In this document: positions 1 through 6,813 of the stretch, one piece after another
How the letters are laid out: the number at the start of each line of letters is the position of its first letter
Numbering within the stretch: position 1 is the first letter of the stretch
Assembly: GCA_016929355.1 (NCBI GenBank)
Contig: JAFGJA010000098.1
Span: 1 to 12,308 of the forward strand
From: Anaerolineae bacterium
GTDB taxonomy: Bacteria; Chloroflexota; Anaerolineae; Aggregatilineales; Aggregatilineaceae
Direction of reading: 5' to 3'
Length of the DNA: 12,308 nucleotides
The notes under the pieces: model-generated
The model's database searches: none
What the model saw: only the letters and a program-made list of their open reading frames with translations
What the model was told of the DNA's origin: nothing
Position numbers and translations under genes: made by a program

Positions 1-797
1 ACATCCGCTAGCCGGGGCAGTATATCCACGACATTGCCGCGTAATACGACACTCGCCAGCCAGTCCATGGCGGTGGGGCGCAGGTCAACGATGATCAGAC
101 CTGCGTTTTTGCGGCGGGCGATCATGGGTAACTCAGCCGCCGGAAACACTTCCAGCGAGGACCCGGCCACAATCATAAGATCGCATTCACTGGCTTCGTT
201 GCGCGCCGCCACGAGTTTGTTGATGGGGAGTTGTTCACCGTACAGGATGACGTTGGGTTTAAGGACATGATTGCAATTTGGACAGCGGGGCAAGTTGGCT
301 AAGGGATCGGCGGATTCATCCTGTTGGTCTGAGTAGTTCATTTCGTCGTCTTCAGCCGCGAGGAAGTTTTCAATAAAGGGTTGGGCCGGGTAAACGGCGA
401 AACAGTGAATGCAGGTCATTTCCCGCAAATGCCCGTGTAATTCATAGACCGTCTGTGATCCGGCGGCAGTGTGCAGCATATCAATATTTTGGGTGGATAC
501 ACTTTTCAGCTTGCCGGTGGCTTCCATGCGGGCCAGGGCGGTATGGGCCGCATTAGGTTGGGCTTCGACTAAGGTCCGAATGAGGGGCCGAATCCAATCG
601 TAAAATTTGCGGGGATCGCGGCGAAAGCCATGCAGTGATGCCACCTCTGCCGGATCATATTTCTCCCAAATGCCGGAGGTGGGGCTGCGAAAGTCAGGGA
701 TACCTGACGGCGTGCTGATACCCGCCCCGGTCAAGGCGGTGATATAGTCTGCTTTACGCAGGAGCGTTGCTGCCAGTTCGAATGCTTCGTTTTCCAT
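1..797 (-). CDS. Sir2-family NAD-dependent protein deacylase (sirtuin), C-terminus cut by window edge
   Basis: Sirtuins remove acyl groups from protein lysines using NAD+ and act in the cytoplasm. The 265 readable residues carry the family signatures in order: GAGIS (24-28) and GIPDFR (32-37) for NAD binding, QNID (103-106), the catalytic His in HG (H121), zinc cysteines C129/C132 and C172/C175, and GSS (212-214). The frame stays open to base 1, and the last residues (DILPRLAD) already look like the usual sirtuin C-terminus, so little is missing. Three things are unusual. The stretch between the two zinc CxxC pairs is long and acidic (about residues 139-168). Met follows QNID where Gly is common. 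Asp (D238) stands where the NAD-contacting Asn of the usual 'IN' motif is expected. I see no convincing Shine-Dalgarno. A TATAGT box six bases before the ATG hints at a leaderless transcript. The family is certain; substrate is not predictable. Confidence 0.93.
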   Translation of the reverse strand, partial: MENEAFELAATLLRKADYITALTGAGISTPSGIPDFRSPTSGIWEKYDPAEVASLHGFRRDPRKFYDWIRPLIRTLVEAQPNAAHTALARMEATGKLKSVSTQNIDMLHTAAGSQTVYELHGHLREMTCIHCFAVYPAQPFIENFLAAEDDEMNYSDQQDESADPLANLPRCPNCNHVLKPNVILYGEQLPINKLVAARNEASECDLMIVAGSSLEVFPAAELPMIARRKNAGLIIVDLRPTAMDWLASVVLRGNVVDILPRLAD

Positions 798-803
798 GGG
801 GTT

Positions 804-809
804 ACTATA
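804..809 (-). promoter_or_regulatory. possible -10 box of the sirtuin gene (leaderless)
   Basis: TATAGT on the minus strand ends six bases before the ATG at 797, which would place the transcription start at or next to the start codon. There is no good -35 at 16-18 bp and no ribosome binding site. The terminator at 856-889 separates this gene from the upstream one, so a promoter is needed somewhere in 798-855. Weak evidence. Confidence 0.3.
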
Positions 810-855
810 CACCAAATGGCGCGAGTGTGCTGCTTTTTGATCGGGTCAAAACAGG

Positions 856-889
856 ACTAAAACAAAAAGATTGAACAGCTGCGCTGTCC
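856..889 (-). terminator. intrinsic terminator of the receiver-CpaE gene
   Basis: Read on the minus strand, a 7-bp stem (GGACAGC / GCTGTTC, one G-U pair, loop GCA; plus-strand 873-889) is followed after AATC by a T-rich run (TTTTTGTTTT, plus-strand 860-869). It lies 52 bases beyond the stop codon at 941 and insulates the sirtuin gene from read-through. Confidence 0.72.
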
Positions 890-940
890 TTTGATGTTAG
901 GGGATGGTACGATGTTAGCTATAAGTTTGATATGAATGGT

Positions 941-2077
941 TCAGGCCCCGCGATGCTCCATAATTTCTTCGGCTAATTTGCTGAATTGGTTGGCAACAAT
1001 TGACGTAGGTTGGAACAAGACAATTGGCTGACCAGCTTCTGCCGCTTGAAAAGCTAATTCGGGTGCGGGTGAAATGATGGCGGTGATTTCTTTGCCGAGG
1101 ATATGTTCGGCTTCTTGCCAGGGAATTTGCAGGCTGGATTGGGCGCGGTTGATCAAAACAATGTTGACCCGGTCACGATCAAATTTGGCCTGCACGACTT
1201 CTTCGAGAATGTCGTGAGCGACGGTCAAGGCGACACGATTGGGTTCAACCGCGAGCGTCAGGTGATCGATTTCCTGCAATAAACGGATGGTCAGCCGCGA
1301 GAGGCCCATGCCCAGATCGACCACGACATTGCGGCTCAGGGTGCGCAAATGTTGCAAAATGGCGGCGGCGGCTTCGGGTGAAACGTTGAGCATACTCTCT
1401 TTGGGGCGGGCGGACGAAAGCAGCAGTTTGAGGCCACTGCTGTGCATGGCGAGTTCATTTTCAACGGAACGTGCGCTGAGTTCGTTGATCGGGCGGGTAA
1501 GCAGATTGGCCATACCTGCGGCGCGGCCAAAACCTAATGACAGGCTGAGTGTTCCCTGGCCGAGCCGGAAATCCGTGATAATGGTCGGCTCATTGGACGT
1601 AAGCGCGGCGGCTACATTAATAGCGAGGGTTGTTGTGCCCACGCCACCCTTAGCGCCTAAAAAGCCCATTATTAACGATTGATCTCCCTCCGGGCGGCGC
1701 TGCGCGGCGCTGCGGGCCAGAACCGCTTTGACGCGCGAAGCCAGTTCCGCCGGATGGGTCGGTTTGGTCAAATAGTCGTCTGCGCCTGCTTCGAAACCGG
1801 CAACTTTATCATCGACCTGAATCTTGGCGGTGAACATGATGATGGGAATACTCTGGGTGGCGGGATCGTGCCGCAGGCGGCGGCAAACTTCATAGCCATC
1901 CATATCGGGCATCATGAGGTCAAGGATAATGAGATCAGGTTGTTCCGCATTGGCCCGTACCAGCGCTTGCTGGCCGTTGTTGGCAGTCACAATTTCATAG
2001 CCCTGACGTTGTAACATGAGGCCAATGAGTTTCAGGCTATCTACATCATCATCTACAATCAAGATTTGCTCGGCCAT
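941..2077 (-). CDS. response regulator receiver fused to a CpaE/TadZ-like MinD-family ATPase
   Basis: A 378-residue two-domain protein. Residues 1-121 are a complete CheY-like receiver: acidic pocket D9/D10, phospho-acceptor D53, T83 and K105. After a short linker (122-133), residues 134-378 are a MinD/ParA-like domain. Its Walker A reads GAKGGVGTTT: the 'signature' lysine K142 is present, but the usual P-loop lysine is Thr (position 147), as in CpaE/TadZ proteins that localise type IV pilus (Tad) machinery. A Walker B-like VVVD ends at D253. No other tad/cpa gene is in the window, so a pilus role is not supported by context. The divergent histidine kinase at 2241 is the obvious phosphodonor candidate. 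A GGTGAG Shine-Dalgarno lies 5 nt before the ATG. The inferred role is a phosphorylation-controlled positioning or scaffold ATPase; it has no DNA-binding domain. Confidence 0.88.
   Translation of the reverse strand: MAEQILIVDDDVDSLKLIGLMLQRQGYEIVTANNGQQALVRANAEQPDLIILDLMMPDMDGYEVCRRLRHDPATQSIPIIMFTAKIQVDDKVAGFEAGADDYLTKPTHPAELASRVKAVLARSAAQRRPEGDQSLIMGFLGAKGGVGTTTLAINVAAALTSNEPTIITDFRLGQGTLSLSLGFGRAAGMANLLTRPINELSARSVENELAMHSSGLKLLLSSARPKESMLNVSPEAAAAILQHLRTLSRNVVVDLGMGLSRLTIRLLQEIDHLTLAVEPNRVALTVAHDILEEVVQAKFDRDRVNIVLINRAQSSLQIPWQEAEHILGKEITAIISPAPELAFQAAEAGQPIVLFQPTSIVANQFSKLAEEIMEHRGA
1694..1713. repeat. 10-bp direct tandem repeat in the interdomain linker
   Basis: GCGGCGCTGC occurs twice back to back. 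It lies in the linker codons between the receiver and the ATPase domain. The 10-bp unit is not a multiple of three, so this is more likely slippage-prone GC-rich DNA than a designed protein repeat. Confidence 0.5.
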
Positions 2078-2127
2078 GTAAGCTCACCGTTAAGTAATTG
2101 CGTTAGGGTAATTAGAGTCTAGGTGCG

Positions 2128-2156
2128 AGTTTAGCATGGTTAGGAAGGTCACGCAA
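2128..2156 (-). promoter_or_regulatory. probable sigma70-type promoter of the receiver-CpaE gene
   Basis: On the minus strand, TTGCGT (plus-strand 2151-2156), a 17-bp spacer and TAAACT (2128-2133), with an upstream TGC giving an extended -10. The match is moderate. The predicted 5' leader is about 45 nt and includes the GGTGAG ribosome binding site. It lies back to back with the histidine kinase promoter, with the two -35 boxes about 11 bp apart. Confidence 0.42.
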
Positions 2157-2167
2157 CATGCCTCGCA

Positions 2168-2196
2168 TTGCTTATGATTCGGCCTGATGCTATAAT
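2168..2196 (+). promoter_or_regulatory. strong sigma70-type promoter with extended -10 for the histidine kinase
   Basis: TTGCTT (2168-2173), exactly 17 bp, then a perfect TATAAT (2191-2196) preceded by TGC, an extended -10. The start of transcription would fall near 2203, giving a leader of under 40 nt before the ATG at 2241. Confidence 0.8.
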
Positions 2197-2240
2197 TCGC
2201 TCGTATTCGGTATGTTTAATGCTAAGGGCTGCAACTGTCG

Positions 2241-3752
2241 ATGAATCACCAACAACTGCTACTAACGGTCATTAATCACATTTCCAGCAGCACCGCTCTG
2301 GACGAAATCCTGTCGCACGTCTTAAAAGGTGTGGCCGATGTGATTCAGGCAGATGGAGTGCGGTTGGTTTTGACCGGAGCCGAGGGACACCGCCGGGTGT
2401 ATGCGATTGGTGAAAAAGCGCCAATGATGGCCGAAGCGGATGCGATGGTCGTTGATCTGATGCCTTCACACGCGCTGAATAAGCAGCCAGTCATCGAAAT
2501 TCCGCAGGATGTGCTTCCGACTGAATTGAAGTCTGGGTTAGCCGCGCCATTGATGATTCAAGACACGCAATACGGGGTGGTGTGGGGCGGTTGTACGAAT
2601 TTTCAAACCTTTGATGCATTAACCGTTTCAACGATGGCGATCTTAGCCATGCAAGCAGCCTTAGTGATTCGCTATTCGCTGGATGCGGCGCGTAAAAAGC
2701 ATGAATGGTTAGGGGCCGTTTTAACCAGTACGCCTGATCCGGTGTTGGTGGTGGATCGTGATCTGCATGTGCAATTGTTGAATCCGGCGGCACAGCATGT
2801 ATTCCCGACTTTGCTGATCGGCCAATCGCTGGAGTCGGTGAGCGAAGCGATTCCCTTAGTTGAGGCGCTGCGGGCATTTGATGAACAAGAAGAACGAATT
2901 CCGGTAGAATTTGCGGCGGAAGACCAGCGCGTGTATGCGTTAAATATTTCGGATGTGCAAACGGAATTTGGCGTGCGGACCGGCTGGGTGTTGACGCTGC
3001 GGGATATTTCCCACTTCAAACGGCTGCATGACAATATGTCTGAATTTCTGAGCACGGTGTCGCACGACATGCGCTCGCCCCTGACGTTTATGAAGGGGTA
3101 TCTGGATATGTTGAGCATGGTTGGCGAACTCAATGAAAAACAAGAGGAGTTCGTTTACAAAATTGCGGCGGGCGTGGATCAGATGTCGGATATGGTCGAG
3201 AAGATTTTGGAAGCCGGTAAGCTCGATCCGGTGACGGGGACCTACCAATTGTCGCGTGAAGCGAGCGATGTCGTTGAGATCATCGAAAAAGCGGTGAGTG
3301 GGCTGATCGAACCCGCCGCACGTAAGCAAATTACACTGACTCATGTTGTGGATGGTGGTATCCCGATCTTGAATATTGATAAAACGATGCTGGCGAGCGC
3401 CTTCACTAATTTGATCGAAAATGCCGTAAAATATACACCAGAGGGCGGGCACATTGAGGTTGAGTTAGGGATTAACGGGCGGGATTTGCTGTTTCGTGTG
3501 ACTGATGATGGGTTCGGGATCAGCGAAGAAAACCAGAAAAAATTATTTGAGCGGAATGTGCGCGTGCATCGTAAGGAATGGAAACGCATTAAAGGCAGTG
3601 GATTGGGATTGTTTATTGTCAAAAATGTGGCGCAGCGACACGGCGGGGATGCCTGGGTGGAGAGTGTGGAAGGTGAGGGCAGTACATTTTACCTCGCCAT
3701 TCCGCTTGAGGGGGCTAATTTGCTTGGCGGAACGGAGCCGTTGGTGTCATAA
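2241..3752 (+). CDS. soluble GAF-PAS sensor histidine kinase
   Basis: This 503-residue kinase has no membrane segment, so it should sense a cytoplasmic signal. Order: GAF-like domain (about 1-147), PAS domain (about 155-262), HisKA dimerisation domain with phospho-acceptor H275 (SHDMRSP), and HATPase_c with the N box (N394 in NLIENAVKY), G1 (DDGFG, 422-426), an F box (LFERN) and G2 (GSGLGL, 452-457). All catalytic motifs are intact. It is transcribed divergently from the receiver-CpaE gene across 163 bp, and no other response regulator is in the window, so the two probably form a two-component pair; this pairing is inference. The GAF and PAS ligands cannot be told from sequence. An AAGG lies 13 nt before the ATG, so the ribosome binding site is weak although the promoter is strong. 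A terminator follows at 3783. Confidence 0.92.
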   Translation: MNHQQLLLTVINHISSSTALDEILSHVLKGVADVIQADGVRLVLTGAEGHRRVYAIGEKAPMMAEADAMVVDLMPSHALNKQPVIEIPQDVLPTELKSGLAAPLMIQDTQYGVVWGGCTNFQTFDALTVSTMAILAMQAALVIRYSLDAARKKHEWLGAVLTSTPDPVLVVDRDLHVQLLNPAAQHVFPTLLIGQSLESVSEAIPLVEALRAFDEQEERIPVEFAAEDQRVYALNISDVQTEFGVRTGWVLTLRDISHFKRLHDNMSEFLSTVSHDMRSPLTFMKGYLDMLSMVGELNEKQEEFVYKIAAGVDQMSDMVEKILEAGKLDPVTGTYQLSREASDVVEIIEKAVSGLIEPAARKQITLTHVVDGGIPILNIDKTMLASAFTNLIENAVKYTPEGGHIEVELGINGRDLLFRVTDDGFGISEENQKKLFERNVRVHRKEWKRIKGSGLGLFIVKNVAQRHGGDAWVESVEGEGSTFYLAIPLEGANLLGGTEPLVS

Positions 3753-3782
3753 TTTGTACTGTTACATGAGTGTTAATTCCTG

Positions 3783-3809
3783 ACCCCGGCCTTACCGGGG
3801 TTTTTGTTT
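3783..3809 (+). terminator. intrinsic terminator after the histidine kinase
   Basis: ACCCCGG, loop CCTTA, CCGGGGT: a perfect 7-bp stem at 3783-3801, run straight into TTTTTGTTT. It ends 21 bases before the mutL start, so mutL must either have a promoter inside the kinase gene or be reached by read-through; I see no promoter in 3810-3830. Confidence 0.9.
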
Positions 3810-3830
3810 AGTGGTGCAGGAGTGGAGAGA

Positions 3831-5786
3831 ATGCCGATTCGTGTGTTGTCGGATGTGGTGGCGGCGCAGATCGCGGCGGGTGAAGTCGTTGAGCGGCCTG
3901 CGTCGGTTGTCAAGGAATTATTAGAAAATGCGCTGGATGCGGGCGCAACATCGATCACGATAGAAGTTGAAAAGGGAGGGCGGCGTTCGATCCGGGTGAG
4001 TGATGATGGAGCGGGTATTCCAGCCGAGGAAGCGGTGCTGGCCTTTGAGCGTCATTCAACCAGCAAACTTGAAACGGCGGACGATCTCAGCCGGATTGTC
4101 ACGCTCGGTTTTCGCGGGGAAGCGCTGGCGAGTATTGCCTCAGTAAGCCGGGTGACGTTGATCACGCGCTATCATGAGGAGGACGCCGGAACCGAAGTGC
4201 AGATCGAGGGCGGGGAATTGCAGCTCGAACGGGCTATTGGTGCGCCGGTAGGGACGGTGATCACGGTTGAGAACCTGTTTTTTAACGTTCCGGCGCGCTT
4301 GAAATTCATGAAAGCGGAAAGTACCGAACGGCGGCATATCACGCAACTGGTGACGCGCTATGCAATGGCTTATGCTGATGTGCGGTTCCGGTTGGTGCAG
4401 GAAGGGCGCGAGCAGTTTCACAGTACGGGGAGCGGCGATCTGGCGGATGTGTTGGTCGAGGCGTTTGGCCTGGATACGTTCCGCGAGATGATCGAAGTGA
4501 GTCCACTGCCTGCGCCACGTCCTGATCTGCCGCCGGTTGAGGTGTATGGTTTTACGTCCGCGCCGAGTATGAATCGTTCGAATCGCAGCCATATTGTACT
4601 GTTTGTGAATGGACGGGTGGTATCCGATCAAAGCCTAACGTATGCTGTGACACAGGCGTATCACACGTTGATGCCCCAGGGCCGTTATCCGTTGGCGGTG
4701 ATCATGATCGCATTGCCACCGGAAGAAGTTGATGTGAACGTGCATCCGACCAAAGCTGAAGTGCGTTTCCGTGTGCCGGATGCGGTATTTGCGGCGGTGC
4801 AGCGCGCGGTACGGCGTGCCGTCGTGGATCAGGCCCCAGTGCCGGGGATGCAAGGCGATCCCTATCGTGATCAGGCGGATCGGCCTGCGTGGGGAAGGGT
4901 GACAACGCAGGATGCCCCAACATCGGATCGTACTTTTGATCGTTCGCCTGTATCGGGAGATCGCCAACTGCGGTTGGATTTGGAAGCGCCTGATCCGGGA
5001 CGATATGCGCAGCAGCGATCAACTCAAGCGGGTGGAGTAGGTGAATCTGATGCGCCACATAAGGCCGGTGCGCCAGCCTCGCGCCGCGAGGCTGAGGGCC
5101 TGCCGGGGAAGCATGTGGATTCACCGAGGCGATCTTATGTTACAGATCGTGACGATGATGACGGAACGGTAATCCCGGCAGGTCCGGGCGCGCCCGCGCG
5201 CCCGCGCACCTTGCCGATCATGCGCGTGATCGGACAAATCGGCGCGATGTACATTGTGGCCGAAGGTCCGGCGGGGTTGTATCTGGTCGATCAGCACGCG
5301 GCCCATGAGCGCATTGTGTATGAGCAATTTATGGCGCAGCAGGCAGCGATGCAGCCGGTGGCGCAGCAAACGCTGCCGATCACGACTCTAGAATTTACGC
5401 CCGGTGAGGCGCAGTTGGTTGAAGAATCGCTGGATATGCTGCGCGAACTGGGGTTTGATCTGGAGCTATTCGGAACTAATACCTTTCGCGTGCGGGCGAT
5501 TCCGGCATTGCTGGCCGATCATGAGCCGGAACAGGTCTTGCGCGCGATGGTTGAGGACTTGGAAAGCGGGGCAGTTCCCGGCGAAGTGACACTGGAGGAA
5601 AAATTGGTCCGGCGGGTGTGCAAAACGGCGGCGGTCAAGGCGGGACAGGTGCTCAGTTATGAGGAAATGCAGGGTATCATCCAGCAGTTGGAGCGCTGCG
5701 AATTTCCGCGCACCTGTCCGCATGGGCGACCTACGATGCTGCATATTAGTGGTGAGGAATTAGCGCGGCAGTTCGGACGGACTTAG
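3831..5786 (+). CDS. mutL: DNA mismatch repair protein MutL, endonuclease type
   Basis: MutL couples mismatch recognition by MutS to strand removal. The 651-residue protein has the N-terminal GHKL ATPase with E29, N33 and D58-x-G60-x-G62, plus a GFRGEAL motif, at the same numbers as E. coli MutL. The C-terminal domain carries the metal-binding nuclease motif DQHA-x2-E-x4-E (487-498) and CPHGRP (629-634), so this is a nicking MutL like those of bacteria without MutH. Between them lies a polar, Pro/Gly/Arg/Asp-rich linker (about 345-465) with a candidate beta-clamp motif, QLRLDL (379-384). I chose the ATG at 3831 because AGGAG (3818-3822) sits 8 nt upstream and the conserved N-terminus begins there; an in-frame TTG at 3804 lies inside the terminator. 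mutS is not in the window. Confidence 0.97.
   Translation: MPIRVLSDVVAAQIAAGEVVERPASVVKELLENALDAGATSITIEVEKGGRRSIRVSDDGAGIPAEEAVLAFERHSTSKLETADDLSRIVTLGFRGEALASIASVSRVTLITRYHEEDAGTEVQIEGGELQLERAIGAPVGTVITVENLFFNVPARLKFMKAESTERRHITQLVTRYAMAYADVRFRLVQEGREQFHSTGSGDLADVLVEAFGLDTFREMIEVSPLPAPRPDLPPVEVYGFTSAPSMNRSNRSHIVLFVNGRVVSDQSLTYAVTQAYHTLMPQGRYPLAVIMIALPPEEVDVNVHPTKAEVRFRVPDAVFAAVQRAVRRAVVDQAPVPGMQGDPYRDQADRPAWGRVTTQDAPTSDRTFDRSPVSGDRQLRLDLEAPDPGRYAQQRSTQAGGVGESDAPHKAGAPASRREAEGLPGKHVDSPRRSYVTDRDDDDGTVIPAGPGAPARPRTLPIMRVIGQIGAMYIVAEGPAGLYLVDQHAAHERIVYEQFMAQQAAMQPVAQQTLPITTLEFTPGEAQLVEESLDMLRELGFDLELFGTNTFRVRAIPALLADHEPEQVLRAMVEDLESGAVPGEVTLEEKLVRRVCKTAAVKAGQVLSYEEMQGIIQQLERCEFPRTCPHGRPTMLHISGEELARQFGRT
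5074..5094. repeat. palindrome in the mutL linker (10-bp arms)
   Basis: CAGCCTCGCG, one base, CGCGAGGCTG: a perfect inverted repeat inside the unstructured linker region of mutL. Nothing about the encoded residues requires this symmetry. Confidence 0.7.
5185..5204. repeat. second GC-rich palindrome in the mutL linker (9-bp arms)
   Basis: CGGGCGCGC, CC, GCGCGCCCG. It lies about 100 bp downstream of the other palindrome, also in linker codons. Simple GC bias favours such runs, so this one is weaker evidence than the palindrome at 5074. Confidence 0.55.
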
Positions 5787-5888
5787 AAGTTGAAGTCATG
5801 TGCTTTTAAATCTTCTAACTTACAATTTGGCTTCATTTGCAGAAGAACACTCAAGACCAAAAAAATGCTAGATGTTAAGGAGGGTTTT

Positions 5889-6752
5889 ATGAAAGTTGGC
5901 GTGATATTTCCGCAGTTGGAGATTGGTACTGATCCGGTTGTGATCCGTGATTATGCCCAGACGATTGAGGGCATGGGCTACGATTTTTTGCTGGCGTATG
6001 AGCATACGCTTGGCGCTGACCCGGACGCCTACCCGTCACAGGGGTTTGTGTACACCTACGAGAGCATGTTTCACGAGCCATTTGTGCTGTTTGCGTATTT
6101 AGCCGCCGTGACCCAATCGCTCGAATTCGCTACCGGGATTTTGATCCTGCCGCAGCGTAACGCACCCCTGGTCGCCAAACAAGCGGCGTCGTTGGATGTG
6201 CTGGCGCAAGGGCGCTTACGGTTGGGGATTGGGGTTGGGTGGAATCGCGCAGAGATGGAAAATCTCGGCTATGATTTCAGCACACGCGGCAAGCGCGTTG
6301 ATGAGCAGCTTGAGGTGATGCGCGCATTGTGGACTAAGCCTTTGGTAAATTTTGAGGGCGAATACCATACTTTGCGCGAAGTGGGCATTAATCCATTGCC
6401 CGTACAGCGTCCGATCCCGTTGTGGTTTGGGGGTGGGGCAGAGCCGGTGTTGCGGCGGATGGTCAAGTACGGCGCGGGTTGGATGGTGAATACGGCTGAT
6501 CCCGAAGCGTTCAAATCCAGTTGGGATCAATTGCGCGGTTATTTGGCGGAAGCAGACCGGAATCCTGATAGCTTCGGGTTGGATGTGCGGATTAGTGTGG
6601 CGCGACAGCCGGTGGCGACATGGGAAAAAGTGATCGAACAGTGGCGCGAAATCGGCGCGACTCACATCGGGATCAATACAATGGGGGCGGGTTTCACATC
6701 CATTGACGAACACATTAATGTGATTCGGGCATTTAAGGAGATGGTCGAGTAG
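5889..6752 (+). CDS. LLM-class (luciferase-like) oxidoreductase, probably F420-dependent
   Basis: The protein has 287 residues of the bacterial luciferase-like TIM-barrel fold. Visible family features are MKVGVIFPQ at strand 1, a GYDFLLAYEH segment with the His typical of this group, FATGILILPQRNAPLVAKQAASLD-type strand and helix (residues about 77-100), then GRLRLGIGVGWN and the later IPLWFGGG. This arrangement fits the TIGR03619-like F420-dependent subgroup rather than FMN alkanal luciferases; cofactor and substrate remain inferred. The ATG at 5889 is chosen because a near-perfect AAGGAGG (5877-5883) sits 5 nt before it; the in-frame upstream TTG at 5790 would add an unrelated Lys/Cys-rich tail. 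The 102-bp gap after mutL is AT-rich compared with its surroundings, holds a TACAAT box (5821-5826) without a fitting -35, and has no terminator, so co-transcription with mutL is possible. Confidence 0.9.
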   Translation: MKVGVIFPQLEIGTDPVVIRDYAQTIEGMGYDFLLAYEHTLGADPDAYPSQGFVYTYESMFHEPFVLFAYLAAVTQSLEFATGILILPQRNAPLVAKQAASLDVLAQGRLRLGIGVGWNRAEMENLGYDFSTRGKRVDEQLEVMRALWTKPLVNFEGEYHTLREVGINPLPVQRPIPLWFGGGAEPVLRRMVKYGAGWMVNTADPEAFKSSWDQLRGYLAEADRNPDSFGLDVRISVARQPVATWEKVIEQWREIGATHIGINTMGAGFTSIDEHINVIRAFKEMVE

Positions 6753-6756
6753 AAGT

Positions 6757-6800
6757 ATTGGGGCGATGGGCAGAAGCACGAATCGCCCCAATTGTTTTAG
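6757..6800. terminator. shared hairpin terminator between convergent LLM and secF genes
   Basis: A perfect 11-bp stem, ATTGGGGCGAT (6757-6767) with ATCGCCCCAAT (6782-6792), and a 14-nt loop. On the plus strand it is followed by TGTTTTA, a usable though short U-tract. It fills the 61-bp gap between two convergent stop codons, so it can also block secF transcripts; the minus-strand side lacks a clear T run. Confidence 0.75.
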
Positions 6801-6813
6801 ATGTGAGCGTCGG

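Noticed and set aside
1287..1682. 131-codon open frame on the plus strand, antisense to the receiver-CpaE gene
   Set aside because: It lies fully inside a well-recognised gene, has low-complexity Ser/Arg-rich content and no ribosome binding site; it is a shadow frame.
3804..3830. Longer mutL reading starting at TTG 3804
   Set aside because: The TTG lies in the U-tract of the kinase terminator; the ATG at 3831 has a good ribosome binding site and begins the conserved MutL N-terminus.
5790..5888. Longer LLM oxidoreductase reading starting at TTG 5790
   Set aside because: The added residues are unlike the family, and AAGGAGG sits right before the ATG at 5889.
6793..6806. TTTTAGATGTG near the secF stop, resembling the reverse of the GCATCTAA box
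   Set aside because: The last base of the box differs and there is no TGMAAC at 15-16 bp, so it is not a fourth ECF-type promoter.
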